NCBI RefSeq assembly: GCF_035989885.1
Contig: NZ_CP108518.1
Span: forward strand, 5,075,001 to 5,139,000
Length of the DNA stretch: 64,000 nucleotides
Direction: 5' to 3'
DNA from: Streptomyces sp. NBC_01232
Lineage (GTDB): Bacteria > Actinomycetota > Actinomycetes > Streptomycetales > Streptomycetaceae
Within the stretch, counting starts at the first letter, position 1, and the number at the start of each line of letters is the position of its first letter. The notes under the pieces were generated by a model. It did not search any database and was not told the DNA's origin. It saw nothing but the letters and a program-made list of their open reading frames with translations. The translations under genes and the position numbers were made by a program. Positions 6,724-15,984 of the stretch are shown here, in pieces.

Positions 6724-9229
6724 CGACAGTTTCCTGGCGGACCTCACCCCCTCCGACGAGGTCCCGCCGCCGCCCGAGGACCACGCCGCCCCGGAAGCGG
6801 GCGCGGACGACCTCTTCGGCGGGCACTTCGACGTACCCATGACCGGGGACGCGTACTACCGGGACGGCGCCCCCAAGCCCGTCATCGACCCGGCGACGCT
6901 CCTGGACGGGCTCAATGAGCAGCAGCGCGCGGCCGTCGTGCACGCGGGCTCCCCGCTGCTCATCGTGGCCGGCGCCGGCTCCGGCAAGACCCGGGTGCTG
7001 ACCCACCGCATCGGACACCTGCTGTCCGCGCGGAACGTCCACCCGGGCCAGATCCTGGCGATCACCTTCACCAACAAGGCCGCCGGCGAGATGAAGGAGC
7101 GCGTCGAGAGCCTGGTCGGCCCGCGCGCGAACGCCATGTGGGTCTCCACCTTCCACAGCGCGTGCGTGCGCATCCTGCGCCGCGAGTCCAAGCGGCTCGG
7201 CTTCACGTCCTCGTTCTCGATCTACGACGCGGCCGACTCGAAGCGCCTGATGGCGCTCGTCTGCCGCGACCTGGACCTGGACCCGAAGAAGTTCCCGCCG
7301 AAGGCCTTCAACGCCAAGATCTCGAACCTGAAGAACGAGCTGATAGACGAGGACGCCTTCGCCGGCCAGGCCGCCGACGGTTTCGAGAAGACGCTCGCCC
7401 AGGCGTACGCGATGTACCAGGGGCGGCTGCGCGAGGCCAACGCCCTCGACTTCGACGACATCATCATGACCACGGTCCACCTGCTCCAGGCGTTCCCGGA
7501 CGTCGCCGAGCACTACCGGCGCCGCTTCCGGCACGTCCTGGTCGACGAGTACCAGGACACCAACCACGCGCAGTACACGCTGGTGCGCGAGCTGGTGGGC
7601 ACCGGCTACCCGGACCTGCCGCCGGCCGAGCTGTGCGTGGTGGGTGACGCCGACCAGTCGATCTACGCCTTCCGCGGCGCGACCATCCGCAACATCCTCC
7701 AGTTCGAGGAGGACTACAAGGACGCGACGACGATCCTGCTGGAGCAGAACTACCGCTCCACCCAGACGATCCTCTCCGCGGCCAATGCGGTCATCGAGCG
7801 CAACGAGAACCGCCGCGCCAAGAACCTGTGGACCCAGGCCGGCACCGGCGCCGTCATCACCGGCTACGTCGCGGACACCGAGCACGACGAGGCGCAGTTC
7901 GTCGCCGACGAGATCGACCGGCTCACCGACGCGGGCGACGCCAAGGCGGGCGACGTCGCGATCTTCTACCGGACCAACGCGCAGTCGCGCGTCTTCGAGG
8001 AGATCTTCATCAGGGTCGGACTGCCCTACAAGGTCGTCGGCGGGGTCCGGTTCTACGAGCGCAAGGAGGTCCGCGACGTCCTCGCGTACCTGCGCGTGCT
8101 GGCGAACCCCGAGGACAACGTCCCGCTGCGGCGCATCCTGAACGTGCCCAAGCGCGGTATCGGCGAGCGCGCCGAGGCGATGATCGACGCCCTCGCGATG
8201 CGCGAGAAGATCACCTTCCCGCAGGCGCTGCGGCGCGTGGACGAGGCCTTCGGCATGGCCGCGCGCTCCACCAACGCGGTGAAGCGGTTCAACGTGCTGA
8301 TGGAGGAACTGCGCACCATCGTCGACTCGGGCGCCGGCCCGGCGGTGGTGCTGGAGGCGGTCCTGGAGCGTACGGGCTACCTCGCCGAGCTCCAGGCGTC
8401 GACCGACCCGCAGGACGAGACCCGCATCGAGAACCTGCAGGAGCTCGCGGCGGTGGCGCTGGAGTTCGAGCAGGCGCGCGAGGCCGCGGCGGCCGAGGCC
8501 GCCGAGACCGGGGCCCCGGCCCCCGGGTCCGGCACCCTGGCCGAGTTCCTGGAACAGGTCGCGCTCGTCGCCGACTCCGACCAGATCCCGGACGAGGACA
8601 CCGAGGGCACGGGCGTCATCACGCTGATGACCCTGCACACCGCCAAGGGCCTGGAATTCCCGGTGGTCTTCCTGACCGGCATGGAGGACGGGGTCTTCCC
8701 GCACATGCGGGCGCTCGGCCAGACCAAGGAGCTGGAGGAGGAGCGCCGCCTCGCGTACGTCGGCATCACACGGGCGCGCGAGCGGCTCTACCTGACGCGC
8801 TCCAGCATGCGCAGCGCGTGGGGTACGCCCTCGTACAACCCGCCCTCGCGCTTCCTGGAGGAGATCCCGGCCGAGTACCTCCAGTGGAAGCGGACGGGCG
8901 CCACGCAGAAGCCGGCGGGGCCGATGCGGAGCTCGGGGTACGGATCGTCCTCGTCCGGTTCGGGGAGGGCGACGTTCGGCACCTCGCCGGAGGCGTTCCT
9001 GTCCTCGTCGCGTACGAAGTCGGGCCCGTCGGGATTCGCAACGCGGCGGGCCGCCGACAAGCCGGTCATCGCGCTGGTGGTCGGGGACCGGGTCACGCAC
9101 GACCAGTTCGGGCTCGGCACCGTCATGGAGGTCAAGGGAGCGGGCGCGGACGCGCAGGCCACCATCGACTTCGGGGACGACAAGCCCAAGCGGCTGCTGC
9201 TGCGTTACGCGCCGGTGCAGAAGCTCTGA
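6707..9229 (+). CDS. pcrA: ATP-dependent DNA helicase PcrA/UvrD
   Basis: 840 aa, superfamily 1A 3'-5' helicase of DNA repair and fork maintenance. Walker A is AGAGSGKT (88-95), motif II is DEYQDTNHAQYT, motif III is VVGDADQSIYAFRGA, and motif VI is AYVGITRARERLYL. The actinobacterial N-terminal acidic/proline extension (about 1-60) is present. The C-terminus carries the Tudor-like RNA-polymerase-binding segment around DRVTHDQFGLGTVMEV, after a Ser/Gly linker. The ATG lies inside the ArsR gene; a damage-type promoter is proposed just upstream. Confidence 0.97.
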   Translation: MSSLFDDSFLADLTPSDEVPPPPEDHAAPEAGADDLFGGHFDVPMTGDAYYRDGAPKPVIDPATLLDGLNEQQRAAVVHAGSPLLIVAGAGSGKTRVLTHRIGHLLSARNVHPGQILAITFTNKAAGEMKERVESLVGPRANAMWVSTFHSACVRILRRESKRLGFTSSFSIYDAADSKRLMALVCRDLDLDPKKFPPKAFNAKISNLKNELIDEDAFAGQAADGFEKTLAQAYAMYQGRLREANALDFDDIIMTTVHLLQAFPDVAEHYRRRFRHVLVDEYQDTNHAQYTLVRELVGTGYPDLPPAELCVVGDADQSIYAFRGATIRNILQFEEDYKDATTILLEQNYRSTQTILSAANAVIERNENRRAKNLWTQAGTGAVITGYVADTEHDEAQFVADEIDRLTDAGDAKAGDVAIFYRTNAQSRVFEEIFIRVGLPYKVVGGVRFYERKEVRDVLAYLRVLANPEDNVPLRRILNVPKRGIGERAEAMIDALAMREKITFPQALRRVDEAFGMAARSTNAVKRFNVLMEELRTIVDSGAGPAVVLEAVLERTGYLAELQASTDPQDETRIENLQELAAVALEFEQAREAAAAEAAETGAPAPGSGTLAEFLEQVALVADSDQIPDEDTEGTGVITLMTLHTAKGLEFPVVFLTGMEDGVFPHMRALGQTKELEEERRLAYVGITRARERLYLTRSSMRSAWGTPSYNPPSRFLEEIPAEYLQWKRTGATQKPAGPMRSSGYGSSSSGSGRATFGTSPEAFLSSSRTKSGPSGFATRRAADKPVIALVVGDRVTHDQFGLGTVMEVKGAGADAQATIDFGDDKPKRLLLRYAPVQKL

Positions 9230-9247
9230 GCCGGGGCCCATGCGGAA

Positions 9248-9275
9248 GGCCGCGTGGCCCTCGGGCCACGCGGCC
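9248..9275. terminator. Hairpin between pcrA and the M23 gene
   Basis: GGCCGCGTGGCC (9248-9259) pairs with GGCCACGCGGCC (9264-9275) around a CTCG loop, 19 nt after the pcrA stop and between convergent genes. It probably works in both directions. A 14-bp direct repeat (GGCCGGTGGTTCGT, twice, 9302-9329) follows. Confidence 0.8.
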
Positions 9276-9357
9276 CTCGGCGTGAGCGGTTCGCGGTGAG
9301 CGGCCGGTGGTTCGTGGCCGGTGGTTCGTGGCTCCGGTCCTCCGGGTCGCGCGAAGG

Positions 9358-10920
9358 TCAGCGCGGGTCGAGGCCGTGGCTGCGGAGCCACGCAAGGGGG
9401 TCGATCGCAGACCCGCCGCCGGGCCGGACCTCGAAGTGCAGGTGCGGGCCGGTGGAGTTGCCGGAGTTGCCGGAGTAGGCGATGACATCGCCCGCCTTGA
9501 CCTTGCCGCCGCGGATCTTGGTGGAGCTGAGGTGGCAGTACCAGGTCTCGGTGCCGTCGGGCGCGGTCACTATGGCCATGTTCCCGTAGGCGCTGTTGTA
9601 CTGGGTGCGCACGGTGCCGTCGGTGGCCGCCATGACCGGGGTTCCGTAGGAGACCGGGAAGTCGATGCCGGTGTGCACCGACATCCACATGCCGCCGGAC
9701 TGGCCGAAGTTGGCGCTGAGGCCCTGCTGCGAGACGGGGACGGCGAACTTGGGGCGGGCGGCCTCCTTGGCCGCGGCCTCCTCCGCCTTCTTCTTCTTTT
9801 CCTCTTCCTGGCGCTCGCGCAGGTCGATGCGCTCCTGCGTGCGGCTCGCGCGGTCCGCGAAGTCGCCCGCGTCGGCGCTGAGCGCGACCAGTTGGGTGTC
9901 GAGCTTGGTGTTCGCGGCGACCGGCTTCACCGAGGCCGGGTCGGGCGCGGCCATCGTGGTGGTGTCCTCGGCGGGCCGGTCGGTGCCGGTCAGGCCGCCG
10001 ACGGAGGCGGCCGCGACGCCCGCGACTCCCATCACGCAGGCGGAGGGCACGGCCACGGTCAGCATGGCGGAACGCTTCGCCGGGTTGCGGCGACGGCTGT
10101 TGCCGCCCGCCCTGGCGCCGGTGCCGGCCTTGCCGTTCGCCTTGGTGGCGGTCCGGCGCGCGGTGCGCGGAGCGGCCGCGGTCACCGGCATGGCCTGGGT
10201 GGGGAGGTCGTGGACCTCCTGAAGTGCGTGGACCTCGGGCAGCTCGTGCGCCTCGTGCAGGTCGTTGGCCTCAGCCGGGTCGTGGGCCTCGTGCAGCCCG
10301 TGGCCTTCGTGCAGTTCTTGGGCCCGGGGCGTCTCGTCGGAGAGCACCTCGAAGACGGCCGTCTCGCTGTAGGTGCCGACCGGGGCCGCCTCGTAGGCGT
10401 AGCCGACGGAGGTCGCTTCGTACGTGTACTCCTGCTGCGCGGGCGCGGCGGGCTGGTACTCGTACCCGTAGGCGGGCTCGGGCTGGGCCGGGGCCTCGGC
10501 GACGGTGTTCCAGGCGGTGGCGTCGTAGGCGCCGGTCTCGGTGCCGGTGGTGCCGTAGCCGGGCATCGCCCAGTGCCCGGTCTGCTCGCCGGAGGTGTCG
10601 TAGCCGAAGGAGGGCTGCTGCTGGTACCCGGCGTAACCGGAGTAGTCCGTGCCCGGCGTGTTCCAGGCGCTCGCGTCCCAGGTCCCGGTGGTGTCCTCGG
10701 GGGCGGCCTGGGCCGGGATCGTGGACAGATAAGGGTCCTGCGAGGTCCATGCCGTGGTGTCGTACGCGCCGGTTTCGTAAGAACCGTAGGCGGCGTAATT
10801 GACCCCCTGGCCCTGCGTTTCATAGGAAACGTAGGTCGAGTCACCAGCGAAAGCGGTGGTGGAAAGGCCGTCATACCCGGGATCCGGGTACTGGCCCGAC
10901 GAGGGGCGGTCGTTCACCAA
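9358..10920 (-). CDS. Membrane-anchored M23 (LytM-type) endopeptidase with long Tyr/Gly-rich N-terminus
   Basis: 520 aa from a GTG at 10920. A low-complexity Tyr/Gly/Ala/Thr-rich region (about 1-175) is followed by a His/Glu-rich stretch of imperfect HEAHDL-like repeats (about 205-245) and a basic segment. A single membrane helix ([21 protein letters not shown]) and a short coiled coil with [13 protein letters not shown] come next. The M23 domain is C-terminal: zinc ligands H416 and D420 in HTGIDF, and H493/H495 in HLHFEVR. It likely cleaves peptidoglycan cross-bridges outside the membrane with a large cytoplasmic tail. I looked upstream for a c-di-AMP (ydaO) riboswitch and could not support one. 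Confidence 0.9.
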   Translation of the reverse strand: MVNDRPSSGQYPDPGYDGLSTTAFAGDSTYVSYETQGQGVNYAAYGSYETGAYDTTAWTSQDPYLSTIPAQAAPEDTTGTWDASAWNTPGTDYSGYAGYQQQPSFGYDTSGEQTGHWAMPGYGTTGTETGAYDATAWNTVAEAPAQPEPAYGYEYQPAAPAQQEYTYEATSVGYAYEAAPVGTYSETAVFEVLSDETPRAQELHEGHGLHEAHDPAEANDLHEAHELPEVHALQEVHDLPTQAMPVTAAAPRTARRTATKANGKAGTGARAGGNSRRRNPAKRSAMLTVAVPSACVMGVAGVAAASVGGLTGTDRPAEDTTTMAAPDPASVKPVAANTKLDTQLVALSADAGDFADRASRTQERIDLRERQEEEKKKKAEEAAAKEAARPKFAVPVSQQGLSANFGQSGGMWMSVHTGIDFPVSYGTPVMAATDGTVRTQYNSAYGNMAIVTAPDGTETWYCHLSSTKIRGGKVKAGDVIAYSGNSGNSTGPHLHFEVRPGGGSAIDPLAWLRSHGLDPR

Positions 10921-11064
10921 CTTCTCTTTCGCCTCGGCAGTGGGGCCTGGGTGGCCGGGAACTCAAGGTTCACCGGAGGAGAGCAGTGGCGTGACTGTAC
11001 CCGGCGGTTACTCGCAACGACAATCTTCGCCGGGGCTCCAGATCTCCGGAACCGGGCATTCGAC

Positions 11065-11087
11065 CGTCTTTCGGTCGCCGAAAGACG
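11065..11087. terminator. Perfect hairpin between lipase and M23 genes
   Basis: CGTCTTTCGG (11065-11074) and CCGAAAGACG (11078-11087) are perfect 10-bp arms with a 3-nt loop. It lies 51 nt beyond the lipase stop and about 145 nt upstream of the M23 start, both on the minus strand. A lipase terminator is likely, but a structure in the M23 leader is possible. Confidence 0.55.
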
Positions 11088-11137
11088 CACCCTTGGCCTT
11101 GAGTTCGAAATTAGTTCGACTACTCGTCGCTCGACGG

Positions 11138-11917
11138 CTAGGCGACGGAAGCGGCGTCCGCCCCTGTGACGGCGGCCAAACCGGGTCCTTCCAGGGCGCG
11201 CCGGACTGCCGCGATGACGGCGGGGTGGGTGGGCAGGGCGAGATGTCCGATGCCGGTGACCTGCACATTTTCCACACACAGGTCCGGATGTTCGATCCGT
11301 GCGGACCCGACCGGGGTCATCAGCGCGTCGAACTCGCTCCAGAACGCCACGCACCGGGTGGCGCAGCCGGGCGCGGGCTCGGCCAGCTCGGCCAGCACCT
11401 CGGAGTCCGGTCGCATCTGCCGCACCAGCGGGTGCGCGTCCATGAAGGGGGCGACCCGCGTGCCGGAGTGTGGGGTGCCGAGGGTGACGAGGGTGCGGAC
11501 GCGGGCGTCGCCGCCGAGTCGCTGCACGAAGTACCGGCCGACCAGCCCGCCCAGGCTGTGCCCGACCAGATCCACCCGCTCCTGTCCGGTGCGCTCGCAC
11601 AGCTCCTCGACACGCCGGGCGAGATGGCGGGCCGTGACGCGCAGGTCGAGCGTGAAGGGCGAGTAGTTGTACGCCTCCACGTGCCGGCCCCCCGCCCCGA
11701 GGGTGCGGCGGAGCAGGACGAAGACGGACCGGTTGTCGGTGAAACCGTGAAGGAGGAGCACGGGCGGCCGTGTCGCGGGCGGGCGGGCGGCGACCTTCTC
11801 CTGGCACACTCCGGTGGGGTACAGCAGAAGGTGCCCGCCGAGCACCATCACCTCGAGCGCGCCGGCCCGCAGCGCGGCGCCGGACAAGGGTATGGACATG
11901 GGTATGGACAGCCCCAT
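11138..11917 (-). CDS. Triacylglycerol lipase-like alpha/beta hydrolase
   Basis: 259 aa. The start at 11917 is chosen because GGGGAGG lies about 7 nt upstream; a longer frame to 11995 has no ribosome binding site. The domain shows LLLHGFTDN (oxyanion), [13 protein letters not shown] with nucleophile S121, and a His in [11 protein letters not shown], the layout of bacterial lipases and PGAP1-like esterases. A clear signal peptide is absent; the N-terminus is only mildly hydrophobic. It is divergent from icmB. Substrate unknown. Confidence 0.85.
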   Translation of the reverse strand: MGLSIPMSIPLSGAALRAGALEVMVLGGHLLLYPTGVCQEKVAARPPATRPPVLLLHGFTDNRSVFVLLRRTLGAGGRHVEAYNYSPFTLDLRVTARHLARRVEELCERTGQERVDLVGHSLGGLVGRYFVQRLGGDARVRTLVTLGTPHSGTRVAPFMDAHPLVRQMRPDSEVLAELAEPAPGCATRCVAFWSEFDALMTPVGSARIEHPDLCVENVQVTGIGHLALPTHPAVIAAVRRALEGPGLAAVTGADAASVA

Positions 11918-12091
11918 CGACGGCCTCCCCTGAGCCTTGGGGGGACTCCGGCCGTCGCGCCACCGTGCCGTGCGGCTGTCGGCACGGTGGCGCAATGCCG
12001 TCCCACGTGTGATTTCCCCCTCGTGATTGACCGCGAAACGGCGGCGTGCGCGATGCTGTACTTAACGTTCGTTCACTCGGGAGGCAGTGCG

Positions 12092-12493
12092 ATGGGTGTG
12101 ACCGGTCCGATCCGTGTGGTGGTGGCCAAGCCGGGTCTCGACGGCCACGACCGCGGGGCCAAGGTGATCGCGCGGGCGCTGCGGGACGCGGGTATGGAGG
12201 TCATCTACACCGGCCTCCACCAGACCCCCGAGCAGATCGTGGACACCGCCATTCAGGAGGACGCCGACGCGATCGGCCTCTCGATCCTCTCCGGCGCCCA
12301 CAACACGCTCTTCGCGCGCGTGCTGGAACTCCTCAAGGAGCGCGACGCGGAGGACATCAAGGTCTTCGGCGGCGGCATCATTCCGGAGGACGACATCGCG
12401 CCCCTGAAGGAGAAGGGCGTGGCCGAGATCTTCACCCCCGGTGCGACGACGACCGCCATCGTGGAGTGGGTACGCGGCAACGTCCGGCAGTAG
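12092..12493 (+). CDS. icmB: Isobutyryl-CoA mutase small subunit, B12-binding
   Basis: 133 aa, a free-standing cobalamin-binding domain. The B12 signature DxHxxG is D17-H19-G22 in [11 protein letters not shown], followed by LSILSGAH and FGGGIIP. The sequence closely resembles the IcmB I recall from Streptomyces. With the large subunit IcmA it interconverts isobutyryl-CoA and n-butyryl-CoA, linking valine catabolism to butyrate building blocks for polyketides. No large subunit gene is nearby, as is usual for this gene. GGGAGG precedes the ATG and TACTTAACGT could be the -10 region. A methylmalonyl-CoA mutase-type partner cannot be excluded. Confidence 0.9.
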   Translation: MGVTGPIRVVVAKPGLDGHDRGAKVIARALRDAGMEVIYTGLHQTPEQIVDTAIQEDADAIGLSILSGAHNTLFARVLELLKERDAEDIKVFGGGIIPEDDIAPLKEKGVAEIFTPGATTTAIVEWVRGNVRQ

Positions 12494-12658
12494 CCGCCCC
12501 GGCCCGCGGGGTCGGGGCACCGTGCACCGCGTGCCGATCCGGCCCCGCCGGCGATCGGCGATCGGCGGGCGCGGTTCGCGGGGCAGCCCCGGCTCCGGGC
12601 TCCCGGCTCCGGGCTCCTGCGGCGCAGGCACTGCCCTGCACCTGCCCTGCCCCAGGAC

Positions 12659-14242
12659 CTAGGCCGGGGTCAGCTCCGCGAGCATCGCCGCGCGGAGCCG
12701 GAGGGTGGCCACCAGTCGCTGGAAGGCCTCCGCCCAGTACGCGGCCGCGCCGGGAACCGCGTCCGGCAGGTCCTCCGCGGCCGTGGTCAGGGCCTCCAGC
12801 CGGCCCGCTTCCGCGGGGTCGAGGCAGCGCTCCGCCAGACCCATCACCCCGCTGAAGCTCCACGGGTAGCTGCCCGCGTCCCGGGCGGTGTCCAGCGCGT
12901 CCACGACCGCCCGGCCCAGTGCGCCCGCCCACGGCACCACGCACACCCCGAGCAGCTGGAACGCCTCCGACAGCCCGTGGGCCGCTATGAACTCCGCGAC
13001 CCATTGCGCCCGTTCCGCGTCCGGCAGGGTCTCCAGCAGTTTGGCCCGCTCCGCGAGCGAGGCCGTGCCGGGACCCGCCGCGGGCGGTGCGGACGCCGGG
13101 CCGAGCAGGGCCCGCGACCACGGAGCGTCGCGCTGGCGCACCGCGGCCCGGCACCATGCCGCGTGCAGCTCCTCCGTCCAGCCGTCGCCCGAGGCCACGG
13201 GCAGCGCCACTATCTCCGCCGGGCCGAGCCCCCCGAACCGCTCCCGCCAGCACGACAGCGGGGCCGCCTCCACCAACTGGCCGAGCCACCAGGCCCGTTC
13301 CCCGCGTCCGGCCGGCGGCCGCTTGACCACCCCGTCGCGGAGCATCCCTCCGTCGCACTCGGCCGGCGGGGTCACCCCCTCCGGTCCTACGCAGGCCAGC
13401 GCACGCTCCGCCATCCTCCCCGCCAGCGCCGAGCTCGGCAGTGCCGACAGCAGCTCGGCGGCCGTGGCGCGGACATTGCGGCTGCGGTCGCCCAGCGCCG
13501 CCTCCAGGAAGGGCTCGTCCCCGTCCGACAGACCGGCCCTCAGCGAATCGAGGAACATCAGCCGGTCCTCGGCCCGTTCGGTGGCCCAGGTCGTCATCAG
13601 CAGTCGCGGCGCGGCCGCCGCCTCGTGCGCCCGTACGGCCCCGAGCAGGGCGACCCGCTCCGCGAACAGCCCCTCCTGCCACAGTCGTTCCACCCCCGCC
13701 CGGTCCGTCACGTCCGGCAGTTCCCCGGCGCCGCCCGCCCCGCCGCGCAGGGCGAACCGCCAGTCGGGATTCATCCGCGCCAGCCACAGCCCCCGCGTCC
13801 CGGCCAGGGCCAGTGCCTGCGGCCGCAGGTCCGTACGGGCCCGGGCAGCGTCCAGCAGTGCCGGTACGAGCGCGCTCGGCGAGCGGTAGCCGTACCGCGC
13901 GGCCGCGGCCAGCCACTGCGGCAGCAGCTCCGTCAGATCCGGGGCGGTTCCGCGCCGGCCGCCGCCGTTGACCGCGCCGCTGCGGCCGGCCAGCAACTGC
14001 GCGAGCCGGTGGCCCGCGGCCTTCGGCGGCGCCGGCCGCGGATCCCGCGGTGCGGGCTCCGGGCGCGTGCCCGCCCCGGCCGGCCGCAGCCCTGCCCGGC
14101 GTCGTACGGCGTGCACGGCCGCCGCGTCCAGGAGCGCCTCCGCGGAGCCCGCCGGGCCCCCGCCCCGGCGCCGGTCGGTGCCCAGCAGCGCGGCGGCGAC
14201 CAGCTCCTCCCACTCCCCGTACCCCTCGTCGGCCTTGTTCAT
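12659..14242 (-). CDS. DUF5691 protein of the MoxR-SWIM-VWA system
   Basis: 527 aa, cytoplasmic, no signal or membrane segments. It starts MNKADEGYGEWEELVAAALL and is rich in Ala/Leu/Arg helices with paired-helix character (for example ADLTELLPQWLAAAARYGY and AALGDRSRNVRATAAELLSAL), suggesting a HEAT-like alpha solenoid. I assign DUF5691 from its length, its opening GTDRR motif and its position beside SWIM and MoxR genes; I recall this family only in such clusters. It probably acts as a scaffold or adaptor. It is 264 nt downstream of the SWIM gene on the same strand and probably cotranscribed from the damage-type promoter. Confidence 0.75.
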   Translation of the reverse strand: MNKADEGYGEWEELVAAALLGTDRRRGGGPAGSAEALLDAAAVHAVRRRAGLRPAGAGTRPEPAPRDPRPAPPKAAGHRLAQLLAGRSGAVNGGGRRGTAPDLTELLPQWLAAAARYGYRSPSALVPALLDAARARTDLRPQALALAGTRGLWLARMNPDWRFALRGGAGGAGELPDVTDRAGVERLWQEGLFAERVALLGAVRAHEAAAAPRLLMTTWATERAEDRLMFLDSLRAGLSDGDEPFLEAALGDRSRNVRATAAELLSALPSSALAGRMAERALACVGPEGVTPPAECDGGMLRDGVVKRPPAGRGERAWWLGQLVEAAPLSCWRERFGGLGPAEIVALPVASGDGWTEELHAAWCRAAVRQRDAPWSRALLGPASAPPAAGPGTASLAERAKLLETLPDAERAQWVAEFIAAHGLSEAFQLLGVCVVPWAGALGRAVVDALDTARDAGSYPWSFSGVMGLAERCLDPAEAGRLEALTTAAEDLPDAVPGAAAYWAEAFQRLVATLRLRAAMLAELTPA

Positions 14243-14506
14243 CGGGCCCCTCCCTCGTCGCTCGCCGGTCGTCTTCGTCGCGTCCTGTGCTCCGGTCCCG
14301 TCCCCTCCACGGGACCGGAGCCCGCGGTCTTCTCGTCCGCCTGATTCAGCTGGCGTGGTTGTCGTTCATGGCAAGCCCCCCGGCTTCTCGTCGTTGCGTG
14401 TACGGCGCCCCCGGCGCCGCACGTCTCCTCGCCGCCCCGGCGGGACGGCACAGGACCCCCCAGGCCCCCTGCGATGTTGTTCTTCAGGCTTCGCTTCCGC
14501 GCCCGC

Positions 14507-15850
14507 TCAGCCCAGGGCGACCGGCTCGGCCGAGTCCGGATGCCAGGCCGTCAGCGGGGTGAAGCCGCGGTGGCCGCACTCGCCGAACACCGTCACCGGA
14601 GCCCCGCCCGACAACGCGGCCAGCTGCCACAGCCCCCCGCGGGAGCGGCTGCCGCCCCCGGTGAGGGGCACCGGCAGGGCGGAGTCGCCCTCCGCGTCCG
14701 CCAGTTGCCAGCCGAGCTCTCCCGGTATCGGCACCACCGGCCCGAGCACCACAGGCCAGGACTCCAGCCACGGGTCCTCCCGCAGTGCCGTCCCGTACGC
14801 CTCGAGCGCCGCCTCCGTGCTCACCCCGGCCGGCACCTCCGCGCACGGCACGGCCGCCGCGAACCTCTCACCGAGGTCCGCCCGCAGCCCCGCCGACCCG
14901 GGCCGGAAGCGCATCTCCGCCTCCAGCACCAGCCCCACCGGCATGGCCAGCCCCGGCGGCCGCCCCGGCGGACCGAAGTCCAGGACCAGCGCGGGCCGCC
15001 CGCCCGCCAGCCCGCGCAGCCATATCCGGCGGGTGGTGAGCCGGCCGTCCGGCGACACCGTGTCGTACTGGGCGAGCACCAGCCAGCGGTCCCGTACGGC
15101 CTCCCCCTCCCCGGAGGCCGGCAGTCCCACGCGGCTGCGCACCGTCGCCGCCAGCTCTTCCGGCAGCCCGGCCACCCCCAGCCACCCCCGGTCGAGCAGG
15201 TGCAGCAGCGCCGCCTCCTCCAGCATCCGGGCGGGCCAGCCGGGGCCGCAACTGGGTATCGTCCCCAACTCCCTTACCCGGGCGGCCAGTCCGGGCGCCT
15301 GCGCATCGACCATGCGGGCCGCCGTCTCCTCCCATCCCGCGTATCCCGCCTGCTCCTGGCCCGCGAGGCCGCCGCGGAGCAGATCGGCCAGCCGCTGTTC
15401 CAGCTCGGTGACGCCCGCGCCGATCCGCGCCGCCCGCCGCTCGGCACGCTTGCGGGCCGCCTCCTCGTCGACCGGTGCGCCCCTCCCGGCAACGGGCCGC
15501 GCTGCCTTGGCCGCCCGGTCCGCCAGCCATTGCGCGGCCCACTCCGGCGCCTCTCCCGGCTCGCCGACCCCCTCCGCCGACCAGAGCAGCAACAGCCCCA
15601 GCGCGTGCTTGCAGGGGAACTTCCGGCTCGGACAGGAGCACTTGTAGGCCGGGCCCGTCAGGTCCACGACCGTGCGGTACGGATTGCTCCCGCTGCCCTT
15701 GCACAACCCCCATACCGAACCGGAAGCGGAACCTCCGATCTGCAACCACGGCCCTGCCCCGCCGAGTCTGCCCCCCGCCTTGCGCGAGGCATCGTCAGGA
15801 GCCAGATCCAGTACCTGTTCCGCTGTCCAGCGGTCCCCCTGATCAGTCAT
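14507..15850 (-). CDS. SWIM zinc-finger protein (YehQ-like)
   Basis: 447 aa. The SWIM signature CxCx6CxH is complete: C71, C73, C80, H82 in KCSCPSRKFPCKH, preceded by the beta-strand pattern YRTVVDLTGPAYK. SWIM fingers bind DNA or protein. The rest is a large Ala/Gly/Arg-rich region with a WLVLAQYDTVSPDGRL segment. The start at 15850 is preferred over 15880 because the promoter's -10 element (TACGGT) ends 8 nt before this ATG, predicting a leaderless transcript. It is divergent from the MoxR operon and followed by DUF5691. Confidence 0.9.
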   Translation of the reverse strand: MTDQGDRWTAEQVLDLAPDDASRKAGGRLGGAGPWLQIGGSASGSVWGLCKGSGSNPYRTVVDLTGPAYKCSCPSRKFPCKHALGLLLLWSAEGVGEPGEAPEWAAQWLADRAAKAARPVAGRGAPVDEEAARKRAERRAARIGAGVTELEQRLADLLRGGLAGQEQAGYAGWEETAARMVDAQAPGLAARVRELGTIPSCGPGWPARMLEEAALLHLLDRGWLGVAGLPEELAATVRSRVGLPASGEGEAVRDRWLVLAQYDTVSPDGRLTTRRIWLRGLAGGRPALVLDFGPPGRPPGLAMPVGLVLEAEMRFRPGSAGLRADLGERFAAAVPCAEVPAGVSTEAALEAYGTALREDPWLESWPVVLGPVVPIPGELGWQLADAEGDSALPVPLTGGGSRSRGGLWQLAALSGGAPVTVFGECGHRGFTPLTAWHPDSAEPVALG

Positions 15851-15857
15851 GTGAACC

Positions 15858-15880
15858 ACCGTAGAGACCGCCACTGACAA
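15858..15880 (-). promoter_or_regulatory. RecA-NDp/PafBC-type promoter of the SWIM gene
   Basis: Read on the minus strand, TTGTCAGTGG (15880-15871) is followed by 7 nt and TACGGT (15863-15858), an exact fit to TTGTCRGTGG-N7-TANNNT. That is the LexA-independent DNA-damage promoter I recall from mycobacterial recA and from Streptomyces, activated by PafBC. The ATG begins 8 nt after the -10 element. Its first 12 bp are the exact inverted copy of those of the MoxR promoter at 15918. Confidence 0.85.
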
Positions 15881-15917
15881 TCACTCTGACCTGCAACAAC
15901 GCTATGAGAAAGGTCCG

Positions 15918-15940
15918 TTGTCAGTGGCGTGGTGCACCTT
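15918..15940 (+). promoter_or_regulatory. RecA-NDp/PafBC-type promoter of the MoxR operon
   Basis: TTGTCAGTGG (15918-15927), 7 nt, then CACCTT (15935-15940), one base from TANNNT. The TTGTCAGTGGCG half is a perfect 12-bp inverted repeat of 15869-15880, with 37 bp between the arms, so two divergent promoters share the same activator element. The predicted transcript carries a leader of about 37 nt with GGAGGGGGACC before the ATG at 15985. Confidence 0.75.
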
Positions 15941-15984
15941 GGATGCAGCAGTCGGAAGCGGCTGCCGAGCTTTGGAGGGGGACC

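Noticed and set aside
6578-9688. 1036-codon minus-strand ORF opposite pcrA
   Set aside because: It is the antisense shadow of pcrA, with no motif and codon bias of the wrong frame; long antisense ORFs are expected at this GC content.
10921-11137. c-di-AMP (ydaO) riboswitch before the M23 peptidase
   Set aside because: Expected for some cell-wall hydrolase genes in Streptomyces, but I could not find the conserved core strings in order in the leader.
14339-14372. Seven-codon ORF MNDNHAS on the minus strand between SWIM and DUF5691
   Set aside because: Too short to judge; the upstream G-run is not a clear ribosome binding site and no attenuator structure follows.
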